Shown here piece by piece: positions 44,824 to 54,680 of a DNA stretch of 64,000 nucleotides. Every line of letters starts with the position of its first letter. The stretch's first letter is position 1. The position numbers and the translations under genes are program-made. The DNA comes from Dechloromonas sp. (GTDB lineage: Bacteria; Pseudomonadota; Gammaproteobacteria; Burkholderiales; Rhodocyclaceae), in assembly GCA_028687035.1 (NCBI GenBank), contig JAQUAX010000001.1:62001-126000 (forward strand), read 5' to 3'. The notes under the pieces are model-generated. The model was not told where the DNA came from. It did no database searches and saw only the letters and a list, made by a program, of their open reading frames with translations.

Positions 44824-46203
44824 TCACAGGAAGGCGGCCAGTTTGTCGCGCCAGCCCGGGTACAGCTGGTCCGCGTCGTGCGGGAAGGATACGAAGGCGC
44901 GGGCGAATTCCGGGTGTTCGCGGGCCCAGTCCACCGGATCGGCGCCGGCCTTCCAGCATTCGTAGGCCTGGCGCAGCGAGCGGGCACCGGCGGCCGGGCT
45001 GTCGATGTGGCCGTAGGAGCCGCCGCCGGCGGTGTTGATCACGTTGCCGTGGCCGAGGTTGGCGAAGAAGCCGGGCAGGCGCAGCGCGTTCATGCCGCCG
45101 GACACGATCGGCGTCGTCGGCCGCATGCCGTACCACTCCTGGTGATAGACCGGGCCGCTGTAGCTGTCGCGCTCGATGATGTAGGCGATCGCGCGGTCGT
45201 CCTTTTCTCCTTCCATCTTGCCGTAGCCCATGGTTCCGACGTGGATTCCGGAGGCGCCCTGCAGCCGGCTCATCTTGGCCAGCACGTAGGCCGTGTAGCC
45301 GCGCTTGCTCTGCGGACTGGTCACGGCGCCGTGGCCGGCCCGGTGGTAGTGCAGGTACTGGTTGGGGTACTGCCGGCGCGCGGTGGTCACCATGCCCGGG
45401 CCGCCGACGTAGCCGTCGACGAGGAAGGCCAGCTTGTCGGCGTCCGGGCCGAAGGCCTCGAGCGCGAAGTCGGCGCGCGCGCACATCTCGAAATGGTCGT
45501 CGGCGGTGATGTTCATCGAGAACAGCTTGGCTTCGCCGGTCTCGTCCATCGCGCGCTTCATCGCGTCGTAGACGAGCGGGATGGTCTTCTTCAGCGGGGC
45601 GAACACCTGGTTGCCCTGCGGCTCGTCGTTCTTGATGAAGTCGCCGCCCAGCCAGAATTCGTAGGCGGCCCTGGCGAAGGGCTCGGGGCGCAGGCCCAGC
45701 TTGGGCTTGATGATCGTGCCGCTGATGTAGCCGCCGTCCCTGACCGGCCGGCCGAGGATGCGCCAGAGGTCGGAGATGTCGCGGGACGGGCCGTCGAACA
45801 GCTCGATCGCGCGGCGCGGCACGTGGAAATCGACCATCTTCGCGTACTCGATGTCGCCCATGCCCTGGTTGTTGCCGATGGTCAGCGTCAGGAAGGAAGC
45901 CATCATCATCCGGCCGTCGATGACGTTGCGGTCGAACAGGTCGAGCGGGAAGGCGATGCGCATGTCCTCGCTCGCCTCGTCGATGTGGTAGACCAGCGCA
46001 TCGACGCCGCGCGTGAAGTCGTCGGTCGTGCACACCTCGACGTTGGTGCCGGTCGACGATTCGGCGGCGAAGTGGGCGGCGGCTTCCAGGTAGCCGTGGC
46101 CGGCCTTGGGTTTCATCCGGTAGGCGCACAGGATGTGGCGGCCGCCGGCGATCAGGGCGTTTTCGTCGAGGTCGAGGGCGGCGTAGCGGTTGGACTGGTC
46201 CAT
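44824..46203 (-). CDS. cbbM: Ribulose-1,5-bisphosphate carboxylase/oxygenase, form II
   Basis: CO2-fixing enzyme of the Calvin cycle, 459 residues, the length of form II large subunits; no small subunit gene is present or needed. Catalytic positions match the Rhodospirillum rubrum numbering: Lys166 ([10 protein letters not shown]), carbamylated Lys191 with Asp193 and Glu194 ([14 protein letters not shown]), His in YHRAGHGAV and the loop-6 Lys in [11 protein letters not shown]. Good AAGGAGACC precedes the start. It is monocistronic between a strong terminator and an AT-rich promoter holding a 9-base palindrome. Form II enzymes suit CO2-rich, low-oxygen conditions. Confidence 0.98.
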   Translation of the reverse strand: MDQSNRYAALDLDENALIAGGRHILCAYRMKPKAGHGYLEAAAHFAAESSTGTNVEVCTTDDFTRGVDALVYHIDEASEDMRIAFPLDLFDRNVIDGRMMMASFLTLTIGNNQGMGDIEYAKMVDFHVPRRAIELFDGPSRDISDLWRILGRPVRDGGYISGTIIKPKLGLRPEPFARAAYEFWLGGDFIKNDEPQGNQVFAPLKKTIPLVYDAMKRAMDETGEAKLFSMNITADDHFEMCARADFALEAFGPDADKLAFLVDGYVGGPGMVTTARRQYPNQYLHYHRAGHGAVTSPQSKRGYTAYVLAKMSRLQGASGIHVGTMGYGKMEGEKDDRAIAYIIERDSYSGPVYHQEWYGMRPTTPIVSGGMNALRLPGFFANLGHGNVINTAGGGSYGHIDSPAAGARSLRQAYECWKAGADPVDWAREHPEFARAFVSFPHDADQLYPGWRDKLAAFL

Positions 46204-46286
46204 CGTGGTCTCCTTGGTCGATGCGAGGGGCGATGGACCCATGCTAGGAGGCCTTATTGATAAATAACAGTCACTAATTTTTATTT

Positions 46287-46312
46287 GATAGTTCAGTTAA
46301 AAATGAACTATC
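46287..46312. promoter_or_regulatory. Perfect palindrome upstream of cbbM, probable CbbR operator
   Basis: Inverted repeat GATAGTTCA-N8-TGAACTATC with no mismatch, about 84-109 bases before the cbbM start. The region 46250-46312 is AT-rich and includes a smaller dyad TTATT-N4-AATAA near 46255-46268 that could be the activation site or -10 region. Fits a two-site LysR operator. Confidence 0.65.
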
Positions 46313-46384
46313 TGCCCGGTCGAGAGGGGCTGTCGTCCCGCCGGCAGTCGATCGACGGGACGGCGGGCGCGTTGCGGAAAGGCC

Positions 46385-46705
46385 TCAGGCGACGACGACC
46401 GCGGTGCCGCTGGCCGAAACCATCAGCATGCCGTTTTTCTCGCGGAGGACCTCGTAGTCGAGGTCGATCCCGACCACGGCGTTGGCGCCCAGTTCGCGCG
46501 CCTGATCGGCCAGTTCGTCGAGCGCGATCTGGCGCGCCCGGCGGAGTTCCTTCTCGTAGGTGCCGGAGCGGCCGCCGACGATGTCGCGGATGCTGGCGAA
46601 CATGTCCTTGAACAGGTTCGCGCCGAGCACGGCTTCGCCGGCAACGACGCCGCAATAGCGGGTGATGCGGCGGCCTTCCAGATTCGGGGTGGTGGTGAGT
46701 TCCAT
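46385..46705 (-). CDS. ybjQ: YbjQ/UPF0145 family protein
   Basis: 106-residue protein of the YbjQ family (heavy-metal-binding-domain annotation in databases, function unproven). Characteristic stretches are [63 protein letters not shown] and [13 protein letters not shown]. Members form pentameric rings in structural studies. The start is the ATG preceded by AGGAGTCGC. It is upstream of cbbM on the same strand, separated by the cbbM promoter region, so co-regulation is unlikely. Confidence 0.92.
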   Translation of the reverse strand: MELTTTPNLEGRRITRYCGVVAGEAVLGANLFKDMFASIRDIVGGRSGTYEKELRRARQIALDELADQARELGANAVVGIDLDYEVLREKNGMLMVSASGTAVVVA

Positions 46706-46951
46706 GGGGGGCGACTCCTGTGTGCGGCTTGCGTTGATCGGACTCCGGAGAGCGCGGATATCCCCGTAGGATGGCCGTCTTTCCAGTTTTTTCAAAGCCC
46801 CCGGCCGGCGCCCGGTTGCAGGAATCGGACAAGGCACTTTTTCTCCGGAACGGGGTCAACTCCCGGTCAGTTCGTGACGTTACAATGAACGTGAGGTGCC
46901 GCGTTTCTTCCGGCACGTTCGAATCACAAGAATCGACGATGGGTGAATGCC

Positions 46952-47278
46952 ATGATCCCAGACTTCTACGATCCCCAGAATTTCGATCGCGGCCTCGTTC
47001 TCGACGCACTGAACCTGATGGCCTGCGGGCACCAGATCCGCGTCTTCTCCTCCTCGGCGTACGGAATCAGCCTGGACGGCATGTCGATCGCCCCGGTCTT
47101 CGGCTTCCTGCTGCACTACGGCTACATCCGCCCGCTGAAACCCGCCTGCGACGAAGTGTTTGCGCTGTCCTACGGTCTGACCCGGAAAGGCTACGAATTC
47201 TGGCAGGAAGGCATGCGCTGGTGGTGCCGGCTGTCGATCGTGCAGAAGGTCAAGGTTCGCCTGTTCGGCCGGGTGTGA
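46952..47278 (+). CDS. Hypothetical protein, about 108 residues
   Basis: Soluble, mixed alpha/beta-looking protein with no domain I recognise. It starts MIPDFYDPQNFDRGLVLDAL and contains MACGHQIRVFSSSAYGISLDGMSIAPVFGFL and a Trp/Lys-rich end (WQEGMRWWCRLSIVQKVKV). GGGTGA lies just before ATG 46952; a GTG three codons earlier (46943) is an alternative start. The segment FALSYGLTRKGYEFWQEGM looks like a winged-helix wing, but that is weak. Monocistronic; no operon partner. Confidence 0.72.
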   Translation: MIPDFYDPQNFDRGLVLDALNLMACGHQIRVFSSSAYGISLDGMSIAPVFGFLLHYGYIRPLKPACDEVFALSYGLTRKGYEFWQEGMRWWCRLSIVQKVKVRLFGRV

Positions 47279-47440
47279 GGCTTGCGGATCGGCCGGGTCC
47301 GGCGGACGGCGTGCGTCGGACCGCTGCCACCCGGCTGCCCCGATTCTCCCCCGAACCGTTTCCGCTGCGTTAGGATTCCCCTTTTTGCATTTCCTCGCAC
47401 TTCTGGCAGCTTCAGCCGGCCTGCGGGGTTCAGGGAATCG

Positions 47441-48684
47441 ATGAACGCTTTCAACCGTCGGACGGCGCGCCGGATCGCAGCCGTCAGTATCGTTCTCGCT
47501 GCGGTCGCCAGTCCGCTGGCCTGGTTCGTCGCCCAGGAAAACGCCGAACAGGATTCGGTCGCCCTGGCCATGGAGGAAACCCGGCGCCTGCTCGGTCATT
47601 CCGGCGTCATCGATCTGTCGGCGCCCGATGCGCAGGCCAGCGCCGACAAGGCGGCGAGGGTGATCGCCGGCGGCTTGTTCGACATCGCCGAAATTTACGA
47701 CGGGCAGGGTGAAAAGCTGGCCGAGGCGATGACCTCGGACGGTGAGGGCGTCGAGGCGCTGCTGCCGCGCCACGACCGGCCGCGGGAACGGATGGCCTCC
47801 TATGAGAGCCTGGTGCTGCCCGGGGGGCAGTGGGTGCTGCGCATTTTCGTCCCGCTGCTGTCGTCGACCGGGGTCACGGGGTATTTCGAAGGGGTGCGCA
47901 TCGTTCCCGAATGGCAGCGCGAGCAGATGCTGTCGGATGCGCTGTCCGTCGCGCTGATCGTCGGCCTGGCGTCGCTGCTGTGCGGCGCCGCCATCTATCC
48001 GGTCGTCGTCCATCTGTCGGCGGACAACGAACGCAAGGCGCGGGCCGTGCTCGAGTCGCACGTGGCGATGATGGAAGCGCTGGGCCGGGCGATCGCCAAG
48101 CGTGATTCCGATACCGGGGCGCACAATTACCGGGTCGCATGGATCGCCGCGGGCATCGCCGAACGCATGGGCCTGGAGGGGCAGGCGATGCAGTCGCTGA
48201 TCGCCGGCAGTTTCCTGCACGACGTCGGCAAGATCGGCATCCCGGACGCCATCCTGCTCAAGCCGGGAAGGCTGGACGATGCGGAAATGGCTGTGATGCG
48301 GACCCACGTTGCGCTGGGCGAGGAAATCGTCAGCGATATCGGCTGGCCGGCGCCCACGAGGTGGTCGCCGGGCACCACGAAAAATGGGACGGCAGCGGCT
48401 ATCCCCGCCGCCTGGCGGGTGAGGCGATTCCGCTGGCTGCCCGGATTTTCGCGGTCGTCGATGTATTCGACGCGCTGTGCTCGAAGCGTCCGTACAAGGA
48501 TCCGCTGCCGCTCGACAGCGTGCTCGCCATCCTGGAGGAGGGCAGGGGGGCACATTTCGACCCCGCCGTGCTCGATGTCTTTCTGCCGCAGGCCCGGGAG
48601 GTGTACGGGCAGCTGGCCGGCTGCGACGAGGCGGCCTGCCGCGCCCTGCTCGAAGAGCGGATCCGGGCGCATTTCGGTCTTTAG
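47441..48684 (+). pseudogene. HD-GYP c-di-GMP phosphodiesterase gene broken by an apparent 4-base deletion
   Basis: The first frame encodes about 300 residues: membrane helix (RRIAAVSIVLAAVASPLAWFV), periplasmic domain, second helix (ALIVGLASLLCGAAIYPVVVHL), then an HD-GYP start with FLHDVGKIGIPDAILLKPG. Near 48346 similarity jumps frame and continues as AHEVVAGHHEKWDGSGYP, IFAVVDVFDALCSKRPYKDP and HFDPAVLDVFL to a stop at 48684. The family consensus at the junction is WLAGAHE; GGCTGGCCGG is seen where GGCTGGCTGGCCGG would restore it. So one CTGG unit is missing, by true mutation, reversible slippage or sequencing error. Confidence 0.82.
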
Positions 48685-48753
48685 GGGCCGCATCCTCACC
48701 GGCCTGGGCCGGGCTTGCCGGCACCGGAAGTGCCGGCGGGTTCGGTGCCGGGC

Positions 48754-48939
48754 CTAGGCTCTCGGGAAGCCGGGACGCCTCAGTTGCGCCAGGCCGGATT
48801 CGGAAAGTCCGGCGATTTCGCCGAGCACCTGATTGATGGAATCGCCGAGCAGCCACCAGGCGTTTCCATAGGGCAGGACAGTGATGTTCGAGTTACTGCA
48901 TAGTCTTCGAGCGACGGCTCGTTGTTGTTCCAGATTCAT
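48754..48939 (-). CDS. 61-residue hypothetical protein
   Basis: Small protein beginning MNLEQQRAVARRLCSNSNIT with VLPYGNAWWLLGDSINQVLG and a C-terminal EIAGLSESGLAQLRRPGF. No known domain. Shine-Dalgarno is poor (AAAGACTG). The tryptophan pair and balanced composition look like real protein rather than a GC-rich frame shadow, and the frame is not opposed by another gene. It precedes nothing on its strand within 70 bases of the converging broken HD-GYP gene. Confidence 0.55.
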   Translation of the reverse strand: MNLEQQRAVARRLCSNSNITVLPYGNAWWLLGDSINQVLGEIAGLSESGLAQLRRPGFPRA

Positions 48940-48965
48940 TCAGTCTTTCAGCTTGCCATCCAGCG

Positions 48966-49220
48966 TCAGCGCCGGATGCGGGGGGCGGAAGGGGTTCTTC
49001 CCTCGATTTGCCTGAAAGTGATGCGACCTTTGCTCAGGTCGTAGGGCGACAGTTCGAGCGTGACCTTGTCGCCGGCGATGATGCGGATGTGGTGCTTGCG
49101 CATTTTGCCGGCCGTGTAGGCGACCAGCGAATGCCCGTTTTCCAGCGTTACCAGGAAACGGGAATCCGGCAACACTTCCGCCACGACGCCTTGCATCTCA
49201 AGCAATTCTTCTTTGGCCAT
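48966..49220 (-). CDS. infA: Translation initiation factor IF-1 (additional-copy type)
   Basis: S1-like OB-fold protein of 84 residues that occupies the ribosomal A site during initiation. Family motifs are [42 protein letters not shown] and [14 protein letters not shown]. It is longer than canonical IF-1 (72 residues) by a C-terminal tail, and it does not sit in a ribosomal-protein or secY cluster. That matches the second infA present in many betaproteobacteria. It follows the cold-shock gene by 85 bases in the same direction, so cold-responsive expression is plausible. Confidence 0.95.
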   Translation of the reverse strand: MAKEELLEMQGVVAEVLPDSRFLVTLENGHSLVAYTAGKMRKHHIRIIAGDKVTLELSPYDLSKGRITFRQIEGRTPSAPRIRR

Positions 49221-49245
49221 GATGGGGTCCGATGAGGGGGAGGCA

Positions 49246-49262
49246 GGGGGCGGCTTGCCCCC
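49246..49262 (-). other. Small hairpin between csp and infA
   Basis: GGGGGC/GCCCCC stem with a 5-base loop in the 85-base gap. No T-run; may partly attenuate read-through from csp into infA. Confidence 0.3.
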
Positions 49263-49305
49263 GGAGCCGATGCGCCCGGCCGGGCGGCCGGGAAGGCATC
49301 GGGTG

Positions 49306-49509
49306 TCAGGCGATCTGGATGTTGCTCGCCTGCTGTCCCTTCGGACCGTTGGTCACGTCGAAGGAAACGCGCTGACCTTCGGCCAGGGTGCGAAAACCAT
49401 TCGATTGGATTGCGGAAAAATGCGCGAAGAGGTCTTCGCCGCCCGCGTCGGGGGTGATGAAGCCGAATCCCTTGGAATCATTGAACCATTTGACGATGCC
49501 ATTTGCCAT
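49306..49509 (-). CDS. Cold-shock family protein (CspA-like)
   Basis: Single cold-shock domain of 67 residues binding single-stranded RNA and DNA as an RNA chaperone. RNP1 is [10 protein letters not shown] and RNP2 is DLFAHFSAI; the opening [17 protein letters not shown] is typical. It is read from a long leader on the minus strand (49510 to about 49700) with potential hairpins, as in cspA mRNAs. It precedes infA. Which paralogue (CspA, CspD, CspE) cannot be decided. Confidence 0.96.
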   Translation of the reverse strand: MANGIVKWFNDSKGFGFITPDAGGEDLFAHFSAIQSNGFRTLAEGQRVSFDVTNGPKGQQASNIQIA

Positions 49510-49700
49510 GTCTTGAATCTCCGTAAAAAAATTGACGGGGCACAGCCCCGGAAAGGGGCGAGATCAAGACGGCGAGGTACGAATGGGGGATTGGCGCCGT
49601 AGAACTACGGGAACGAAACCGACTAGACAACAACACTACTTAAAATCGCTGCGGTGCACAATACAGGCGATCCGCCGGGATGGCAAAGGAATTTCTTCCC
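49510..49700 (-). promoter_or_regulatory. Leader and promoter region of the cold-shock gene
   Basis: Long non-coding stretch upstream of csp, AT-richer than its surroundings, containing a perfect stem CCGTAG-AA-CTACGG (49597-49610) and a GGGGC/GCCCC repeat near 49537-49560. Cold-shock mRNAs often have structured leaders of this size. I could not fix the promoter. Confidence 0.4.
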
Positions 49701-49756
49701 GATCGACGCTCGGCGTGGCCAGTGCCTGGCCGGCCCGGTCCCGCTGATGGCGCCCG

Positions 49757-50491
49757 TCACGCCGCTGCCGGCGGCGCCGGATCCTCGGCGAAACGCCGGG
49801 CCAGTTCGTCCGGGCCGATGCCGGCCAGGCTGTCCCGCAGCATCCAGGCGCGGCCGAAGTCCTGGCCGGCCGTGTAGGCGTTGGGCGTCACCAGGCAGCG
49901 CAATCCCGCGGTCGACGCGGCGGCGAGGCCCAATTCCGAATCCTCGACGGCCAGGCAGTCGGCGGCGTCGAGCTTGAGCCGTTCGAGCACCCAGCGGTAG
50001 ATGTCCGGAGCCGGCTTCTTGGCCGGCACGACGTCGCCGGCACCGATCACCGCGAACCAGCCCATGGCGTCCGGGCCCAGCGTCGCGCGCAGCAGCGCCT
50101 CGACGTTGTCCGGCGTCGTCGTCGTCGCGATCGCCAGGCGCAGCCCCCGCCGGCGCGCCGCGGCGAGCAGCGCGGCGATGCCCGGGCGCAGCGGCACGCG
50201 GCCGGCCGCGACGTGATCGAGGTAATGCCGGGTCTTCGCGGCGTGCAGGCCGGCGACCGTTTCTCCGAAGCCGGGCGCGGCGGCGCGTTCCGGATCGTGC
50301 CGCGCCGCGTAATGGCGGATGCGCTCCTTGCCGCCGGCGACCGCGAGCAGTTCGCCGTAGGTCGCGGCATCCCAGTGCCAGCGCAGGCCGGCGCCGGCGA
50401 AGGCCGCGTTGAAGGCGGGGCGGTGGCCGTCGCGCTCGGTGTCGGCGAGCGTGCCATCGACGTCGAAGATCAGTGCGCGCAGGGTGTTCAT
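49757..50491 (-). CDS. cbbY: HAD phosphatase, CbbY family (xylulose-1,5-bisphosphate phosphatase)
   Basis: HAD-family hydrolase of 244 residues. Motif I is IFDVDGTLADTERDGHRPAFNAAF, which is specific to CbbY; motif II is LAIATTTTPDN, Lys is in VPAKKPAPDIYRWVL and motif IV in VEDSELGLAAA. CbbY removes xylulose-1,5-bisphosphate, a misfire product that inhibits RuBisCO. It is divergent from cbbF with 179 bases between starts, so a shared CbbR-controlled region is likely. Good context and diagnostic motif make the assignment firm. Confidence 0.93.
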   Translation of the reverse strand: MNTLRALIFDVDGTLADTERDGHRPAFNAAFAGAGLRWHWDAATYGELLAVAGGKERIRHYAARHDPERAAAPGFGETVAGLHAAKTRHYLDHVAAGRVPLRPGIAALLAAARRRGLRLAIATTTTPDNVEALLRATLGPDAMGWFAVIGAGDVVPAKKPAPDIYRWVLERLKLDAADCLAVEDSELGLAAASTAGLRCLVTPNAYTAGQDFGRAWMLRDSLAGIGPDELARRFAEDPAPPAAA

Positions 50492-50548
50492 GCCGGCGAC
50501 GATAGCGCCGCCCCGGCCGGCTGCCCAGTCAGCCTTTCTGATCCGGGG

Positions 50549-50649
50549 CTTAAGGGCTTGCTTATTAAACGATGGCTTATCGTGACCTTAAGAAAAACTG
50601 ACTACCTCTTAATTAACAAGTCTCTTATCGTGGATGCCAATGCCTTAAG
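50549..50649. promoter_or_regulatory. AT-rich cbbY-cbbF divergent promoter with repeated elements
   Basis: Contains three CTTAAG copies (50549, 50587, 50644), two direct repeats CTTATCGTG (50576 and 50624, 48 bases apart), the dyad ACGAT-N5-ATCGT (50569-50583) and TTAATTAA (50609-50616). These are likely CbbR sites and promoter elements for cbbFPTA-pnt and cbbY. Confidence 0.48.
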
Positions 50650-50670
50650 GCGCCACTGTAGGGAGAGATC

Positions 50671-51738
50671 ATGCAATTCGGACGCACCACGCTTTCCAAG
50701 TTCGTCATCGAACACACGCGGGCCCAGCACGCCGAACTGGGCGCGCTGCTGATCGACGTCGCGGCGGCGGTCAAGACGATCTCCGCAATGGTCGCCAAGG
50801 GTGCGCTCGGCGGCAACCTCGGCGCGCTCGACAGCACCAACGTGCAGGGCGAGGTGCAGAAGAAGCTCGACGTGCTGACCAACGAGGCGATCCTGCGTCA
50901 CTGCGAGTGGGGCGGCCAGCTGGCCGGCATGGTCTCCGAGGAGATGGAGGAAGCCTACCGGCTGCCCGAGCAGTATCCGCGGGGCCGCTACCTGCTGGTC
51001 TTCGATCCGCTCGACGGCTCGTCGAACAGCGACGTCAACATGTCGGTCGGCAGCATTTTCTCCATTCTGCAGCGGTCGACCGCGGGCGATGCCGAGCCGG
51101 CCGACTACCTGCAGCCGGGCGACCGCCAGCTGGCCGCCGGCTACGCGATCTACGGCCCGTCGACGATGCTGGTGCTGACGCTGGGCGACGGCACGCACGG
51201 CTTCACGCTGGACCGCGAGAGCGGCAACTTCATCCTGACCCACCCGGGCGTCCGCGTCCCCGACGAGACCCGCGAATTTGCGATCAACACGTCGAACGAG
51301 CGCTTCTGGGAACCGCCGGTGCAGCGCTACGTCGCCGAATGCAAGGCCGGACGCAGCGGCGTGCGCGGCGCCGATTTCAACATGCGCTGGATCGCGTCGC
51401 TGGTCGCCGAGGTGCATCGCATCCTGATCCGCGGCGGCATCTTCCTGTACCCGCGCGATTTCCGCGACCCGGCCAAGCCCGGCCGGCTGCGCCTGCTCTA
51501 CGAGGCCAACCCGATGGCGATGCTGATCGAGCAGGCCGGCGGCGCGGCCAGCACCGGGCGCGGCCGCCTGCTCGACGTCGTGCCGCAGGAACTGCACCAG
51601 CGCGTGCCGGTGATCCTCGGCTCGAAGCACGAGGTCGAGCGCGTCGAACGCTACCACCGCGAGTACGACGAGGGCAGCGACCAGCCCTTCGTCTCGCCGC
51701 TGTTCTCCGACCGCTCGCTGTTCCGCGAGCCCGGCTGA
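50671..51738 (+). CDS. cbbF: Class I fructose-1,6-bisphosphatase
   Basis: Dephosphorylates fructose-1,6-bisphosphate (and probably sedoheptulose-1,7-bisphosphate) in the Calvin cycle. 355 residues with metal-site motif [21 protein letters not shown] near residue 111, Glu cluster MVSEEMEE, and the substrate loops [22 protein letters not shown] and [32 protein letters not shown] precedes the ATG. It is first in the cbbF-cbbP-cbbT-cbbA-pntAA-pntAB-pntB run, 32 bases before cbbP. Confidence 0.97.
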   Translation: MQFGRTTLSKFVIEHTRAQHAELGALLIDVAAAVKTISAMVAKGALGGNLGALDSTNVQGEVQKKLDVLTNEAILRHCEWGGQLAGMVSEEMEEAYRLPEQYPRGRYLLVFDPLDGSSNSDVNMSVGSIFSILQRSTAGDAEPADYLQPGDRQLAAGYAIYGPSTMLVLTLGDGTHGFTLDRESGNFILTHPGVRVPDETREFAINTSNERFWEPPVQRYVAECKAGRSGVRGADFNMRWIASLVAEVHRILIRGGIFLYPRDFRDPAKPGRLRLLYEANPMAMLIEQAGGAASTGRGRLLDVVPQELHQRVPVILGSKHEVERVERYHREYDEGSDQPFVSPLFSDRSLFREPG

Positions 51739-51770
51739 ACGACCGAATTCCACAGTTCAGGGAGACAACG

Positions 51771-52643
51771 ATGTCCATCAGGCACCCGATCATCGCCATC
51801 ACCGGTTCGTCCGGCGCCGGCACCAGCACCGTGATGCAGAGCTTCCAGCACATCTTCCGCCGCGAGGGGCTGAAGGCGCAGATCGTCGAGGGGGATTCCT
51901 TCCACCGCTACGACCGCCTGGCGATGCGCGCCGAGATGAAGGCGCAGGAAGCGCAGGGCAACCTCAATTTCAGCCATTTCGGTCCGGAGGCGAACCTGCT
52001 CGCCGAACTCGAGCAACTGTTCGTCAGCTATGGAAAAAGCGGCACCGGGCAGGTCCGCAAGTACCTGCACGACGACGCCGAAGCCGCGCCCTGGGGCCAG
52101 CAGCCGGGCACCTTCACGCCGTGGCAGGACATTCCGGACGGCACCGACCTGATGTTCTACGAGGGCCTGCACGGCGCCTGGGCCGACGAGCGCATCGACA
52201 TCGCGCGCCAGGTCGATCTGTGCGTCGGCGTCGTGCCGATCATCAACCTCGAGTGGATACAGAAGCTGCACCGCGACCAGAAGATGCGCGGCTACTCGCA
52301 GGAGGCGGTCGTCGACACCATCCTGCGCCGCATGCCGGACTACGTGAACCACCTGTGTCCGCAGTTCTCGCGCACCCACGTCAATTTCCAGCGCGTGCCC
52401 ATCGTCGATACGTCGAATCCCTTCATCGCGCGCGACATCCCGTCGGCCGACGAGAGCATGGTGGTGATCCGCTTCGCCAACCCGAAGGGCATCGACTTCC
52501 AGTACCTGCTGTCCATCCTGCACGGCAGCATGCTGACGCGGCCGAACACGCTGGTCGTTCCCGGCGGCAAGATGGGCCTGGCGATGCAGATGATCTTCAC
52601 GCCGATGGTCCTGCGCCTGATGGACCAGAAGCGCCGCGCCTGA
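51771..52643 (+). CDS. cbbP: Phosphoribulokinase
   Basis: Makes ribulose-1,5-bisphosphate, the RuBisCO substrate. 290 residues, the bacterial class I length. The P-loop is GSSGAGTST (residues 12-20), followed by [12 protein letters not shown] and the catalytic region [44 protein letters not shown]. Bacterial enzymes of this class are allosterically activated by NADH. AGGGAGACAACG precedes the ATG. In operon with cbbF and cbbT (10-base gap). Confidence 0.97.
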   Translation: MSIRHPIIAITGSSGAGTSTVMQSFQHIFRREGLKAQIVEGDSFHRYDRLAMRAEMKAQEAQGNLNFSHFGPEANLLAELEQLFVSYGKSGTGQVRKYLHDDAEAAPWGQQPGTFTPWQDIPDGTDLMFYEGLHGAWADERIDIARQVDLCVGVVPIINLEWIQKLHRDQKMRGYSQEAVVDTILRRMPDYVNHLCPQFSRTHVNFQRVPIVDTSNPFIARDIPSADESMVVIRFANPKGIDFQYLLSILHGSMLTRPNTLVVPGGKMGLAMQMIFTPMVLRLMDQKRRA

Positions 52644-52653
52644 GGACCGGATC

Positions 52654-54669
52654 ATGGAAAGAATCCTGAACGAAACCGCGTTCCGCCGCGAACTCGCCAA
52701 CGCGCTACGCTTTCTCGCGGTCGACGCCGTCGAGGCGGCCAGATCCGGCCACCCCGGCGCGCCGATGGGCATGGCCGACATCGCCGAAGTGCTGTGGCGC
52801 GACCACCTGCGCCACAACCCGGCCAACCCGGACTGGCCGGACCGCGACCGCTTCGTGCTGTCGAACGGCCATGGCTCGATGCTGCTCTACGCGCTGCTTC
52901 ACCTGACCGGCTACGATCTGCCGCTCGACGAGTTGAAGCGCTTCCGCCAGCTCGGCAGCCGCACGCCGGGCCACCCGGAATCCGGGCTGACCCCGGGCGT
53001 CGAAACGACCACCGGCCCGCTCGGCCAGGGCCTGGCCAACGCGGTCGGCATGGCGCTGGCCGAGCGCCTGCTGGCGCAGCGCTACAACCGGCCGGGGCTG
53101 GACGTCGTCGACCACCGGACCTGGGTCTTCCTCGGCGACGGCTGCCTGATGGAGGGCATCAGCCACGAGGCCTGCTCGCTGGCCGGCGTCTGGGGCCTGG
53201 ACAAGCTGGTCGCCTTCTACGACGACAACGGCATCTCGATCGACGGCCACGTCGAAGGTTGGTTCCGCGACGACACGCCGGCGCGCTTCCGCGCCTACGG
53301 CTGGAACGTCGTCGGCCCGATCGACGGCCACGACGCGGCGGCGATTTCGGCCGCCATCGCGCAGGCCCGGGCCGCCAGCGGCAAGCCGACGCTGGTCGTC
53401 TGCCGCACGCGGATCGGCTGGGGCTCGCCGAACAAGGCAGGCACGCACGACGTGCATGGCGCGCCGCTGGGCGCCGCCGAGGTCGCCGCGACGCGCGCCG
53501 CGCTGGGCTGGCCGCATCCGCCCTTCGACGTGCCCGACGCGTTGCGCGCCGCGTGGGACGCCCGCGCCGCCGGCGAGCTGGCCGAAGCCGCATGGCAGGC
53601 CAAGTTCGCCGCCTACCGCGCGCGCCACCCGGAACTTGCCGCCGAGTTCGAGCGCACCCGGGCCGGCGGCCTGCCCGCGGACTGGCCGGACATCCGCGCC
53701 GGCCTGCTCGCCGCCGCCGCGGCGAAGGAGGGCGGCATCGCGACCCGCAAGTCCTCGCAGAATTGCCTCGATTTCCTCGTCGACCGCGTACCCGAACTGC
53801 TCGGCGGCTCGGCCGACCTGACCGCGTCCAACCTGACCGCCGGCCGCGGCAGCCGAGCGCTGCACGCCGGCGGCGAGGGCGTGCCCAACTACATTTCCTA
53901 CGGCGTGCGCGAATTCGGCATGACGGCGATCATGAACGGCGTCGCGCTGCACGGCGGCCTGATTCCCTACGGCGGCACCTTCGCGGTGTTCTCCGACTAC
54001 GCCCGCAACGGCATCCGGATGAGCGCGCTGATGCGCCAGCGCGTGATCCACGTGCTGACCCACGACTCGATCGGACTGGGCGAGGACGGCCCGACGCACC
54101 AGCCGGTCGAGCACGCATCCAGCCTGCGCATCATCCCCGGGCTCGAGGTCTGGCGCCCCTGCGACGAGCGGGAGACCGCGGTCGCCTGGATCGCGGCGCT
54201 GGAACGCCGCGACGGTCCGTCGGCGCTCTTGCTGTCGCGCCAGAACCTGCCGCAGTACGCGGCGCCGGCCGCCGACGCGGCGCGCGGCGGCTACGTGCTG
54301 GCCGAGGCCGACGGCGAGCCGCAGGCGGCGATCCTCGCCACCGGCTCGGAAGTCGCGATCGCGATGGCGGCGCGCGCCGAACTGCAGGCCGAAGGCATCG
54401 CCGTACGCGTCGTGGCTATGCCCTGCACCCGCCGCTTCGACGCCCAGCCAGCGGACTGGAAGCGGGCCGTGCTGCCGCCGGGACTGCCGCGGGTCGCGAT
54501 CGAGGCCGGTCAGACCGATTTCTGGCACAAGTACGTCGGTGCGGAGGGTATCGTGCTCGGCATCGACACTTTCGGCGAATCGGCCCCGGCCGGCGCCCTC
54601 TACGAACATTTCGGCCTGACCGCCGGCGCGCTGGCGGATGCCGTGCGCGCCGCCAGCGGCACGCACTGA
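52654..54669 (+). CDS. cbbT: Transketolase
   Basis: Thiamine-diphosphate enzyme of 671 residues for the regenerative Calvin-cycle steps. The N-terminal domain contains [40 protein letters not shown] and the cofactor motif [13 protein letters not shown] with [11 protein letters not shown]. The pyrimidine domain has [19 protein letters not shown] and [18 protein letters not shown], and the C-terminal domain ends with [21 protein letters not shown] and TDFWHKYVG. Fully intact. It is in operon between cbbP and cbbA with short gaps. Confidence 0.97.
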   Translation: MERILNETAFRRELANALRFLAVDAVEAARSGHPGAPMGMADIAEVLWRDHLRHNPANPDWPDRDRFVLSNGHGSMLLYALLHLTGYDLPLDELKRFRQLGSRTPGHPESGLTPGVETTTGPLGQGLANAVGMALAERLLAQRYNRPGLDVVDHRTWVFLGDGCLMEGISHEACSLAGVWGLDKLVAFYDDNGISIDGHVEGWFRDDTPARFRAYGWNVVGPIDGHDAAAISAAIAQARAASGKPTLVVCRTRIGWGSPNKAGTHDVHGAPLGAAEVAATRAALGWPHPPFDVPDALRAAWDARAAGELAEAAWQAKFAAYRARHPELAAEFERTRAGGLPADWPDIRAGLLAAAAAKEGGIATRKSSQNCLDFLVDRVPELLGGSADLTASNLTAGRGSRALHAGGEGVPNYISYGVREFGMTAIMNGVALHGGLIPYGGTFAVFSDYARNGIRMSALMRQRVIHVLTHDSIGLGEDGPTHQPVEHASSLRIIPGLEVWRPCDERETAVAWIAALERRDGPSALLLSRQNLPQYAAPAADAARGGYVLAEADGEPQAAILATGSEVAIAMAARAELQAEGIAVRVVAMPCTRRFDAQPADWKRAVLPPGLPRVAIEAGQTDFWHKYVGAEGIVLGIDTFGESAPAGALYEHFGLTAGALADAVRAASGTH

Positions 54670-54680
54670 AAGGATTCCGC

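Noticed and set aside
48139..48684. A separate 181-codon gene inside the HD-GYP region
   Set aside because: Its first 70 or so codons are a shadow of the first HD-GYP frame; only the later part matches HD-GYP, so it is the second half of the broken gene.
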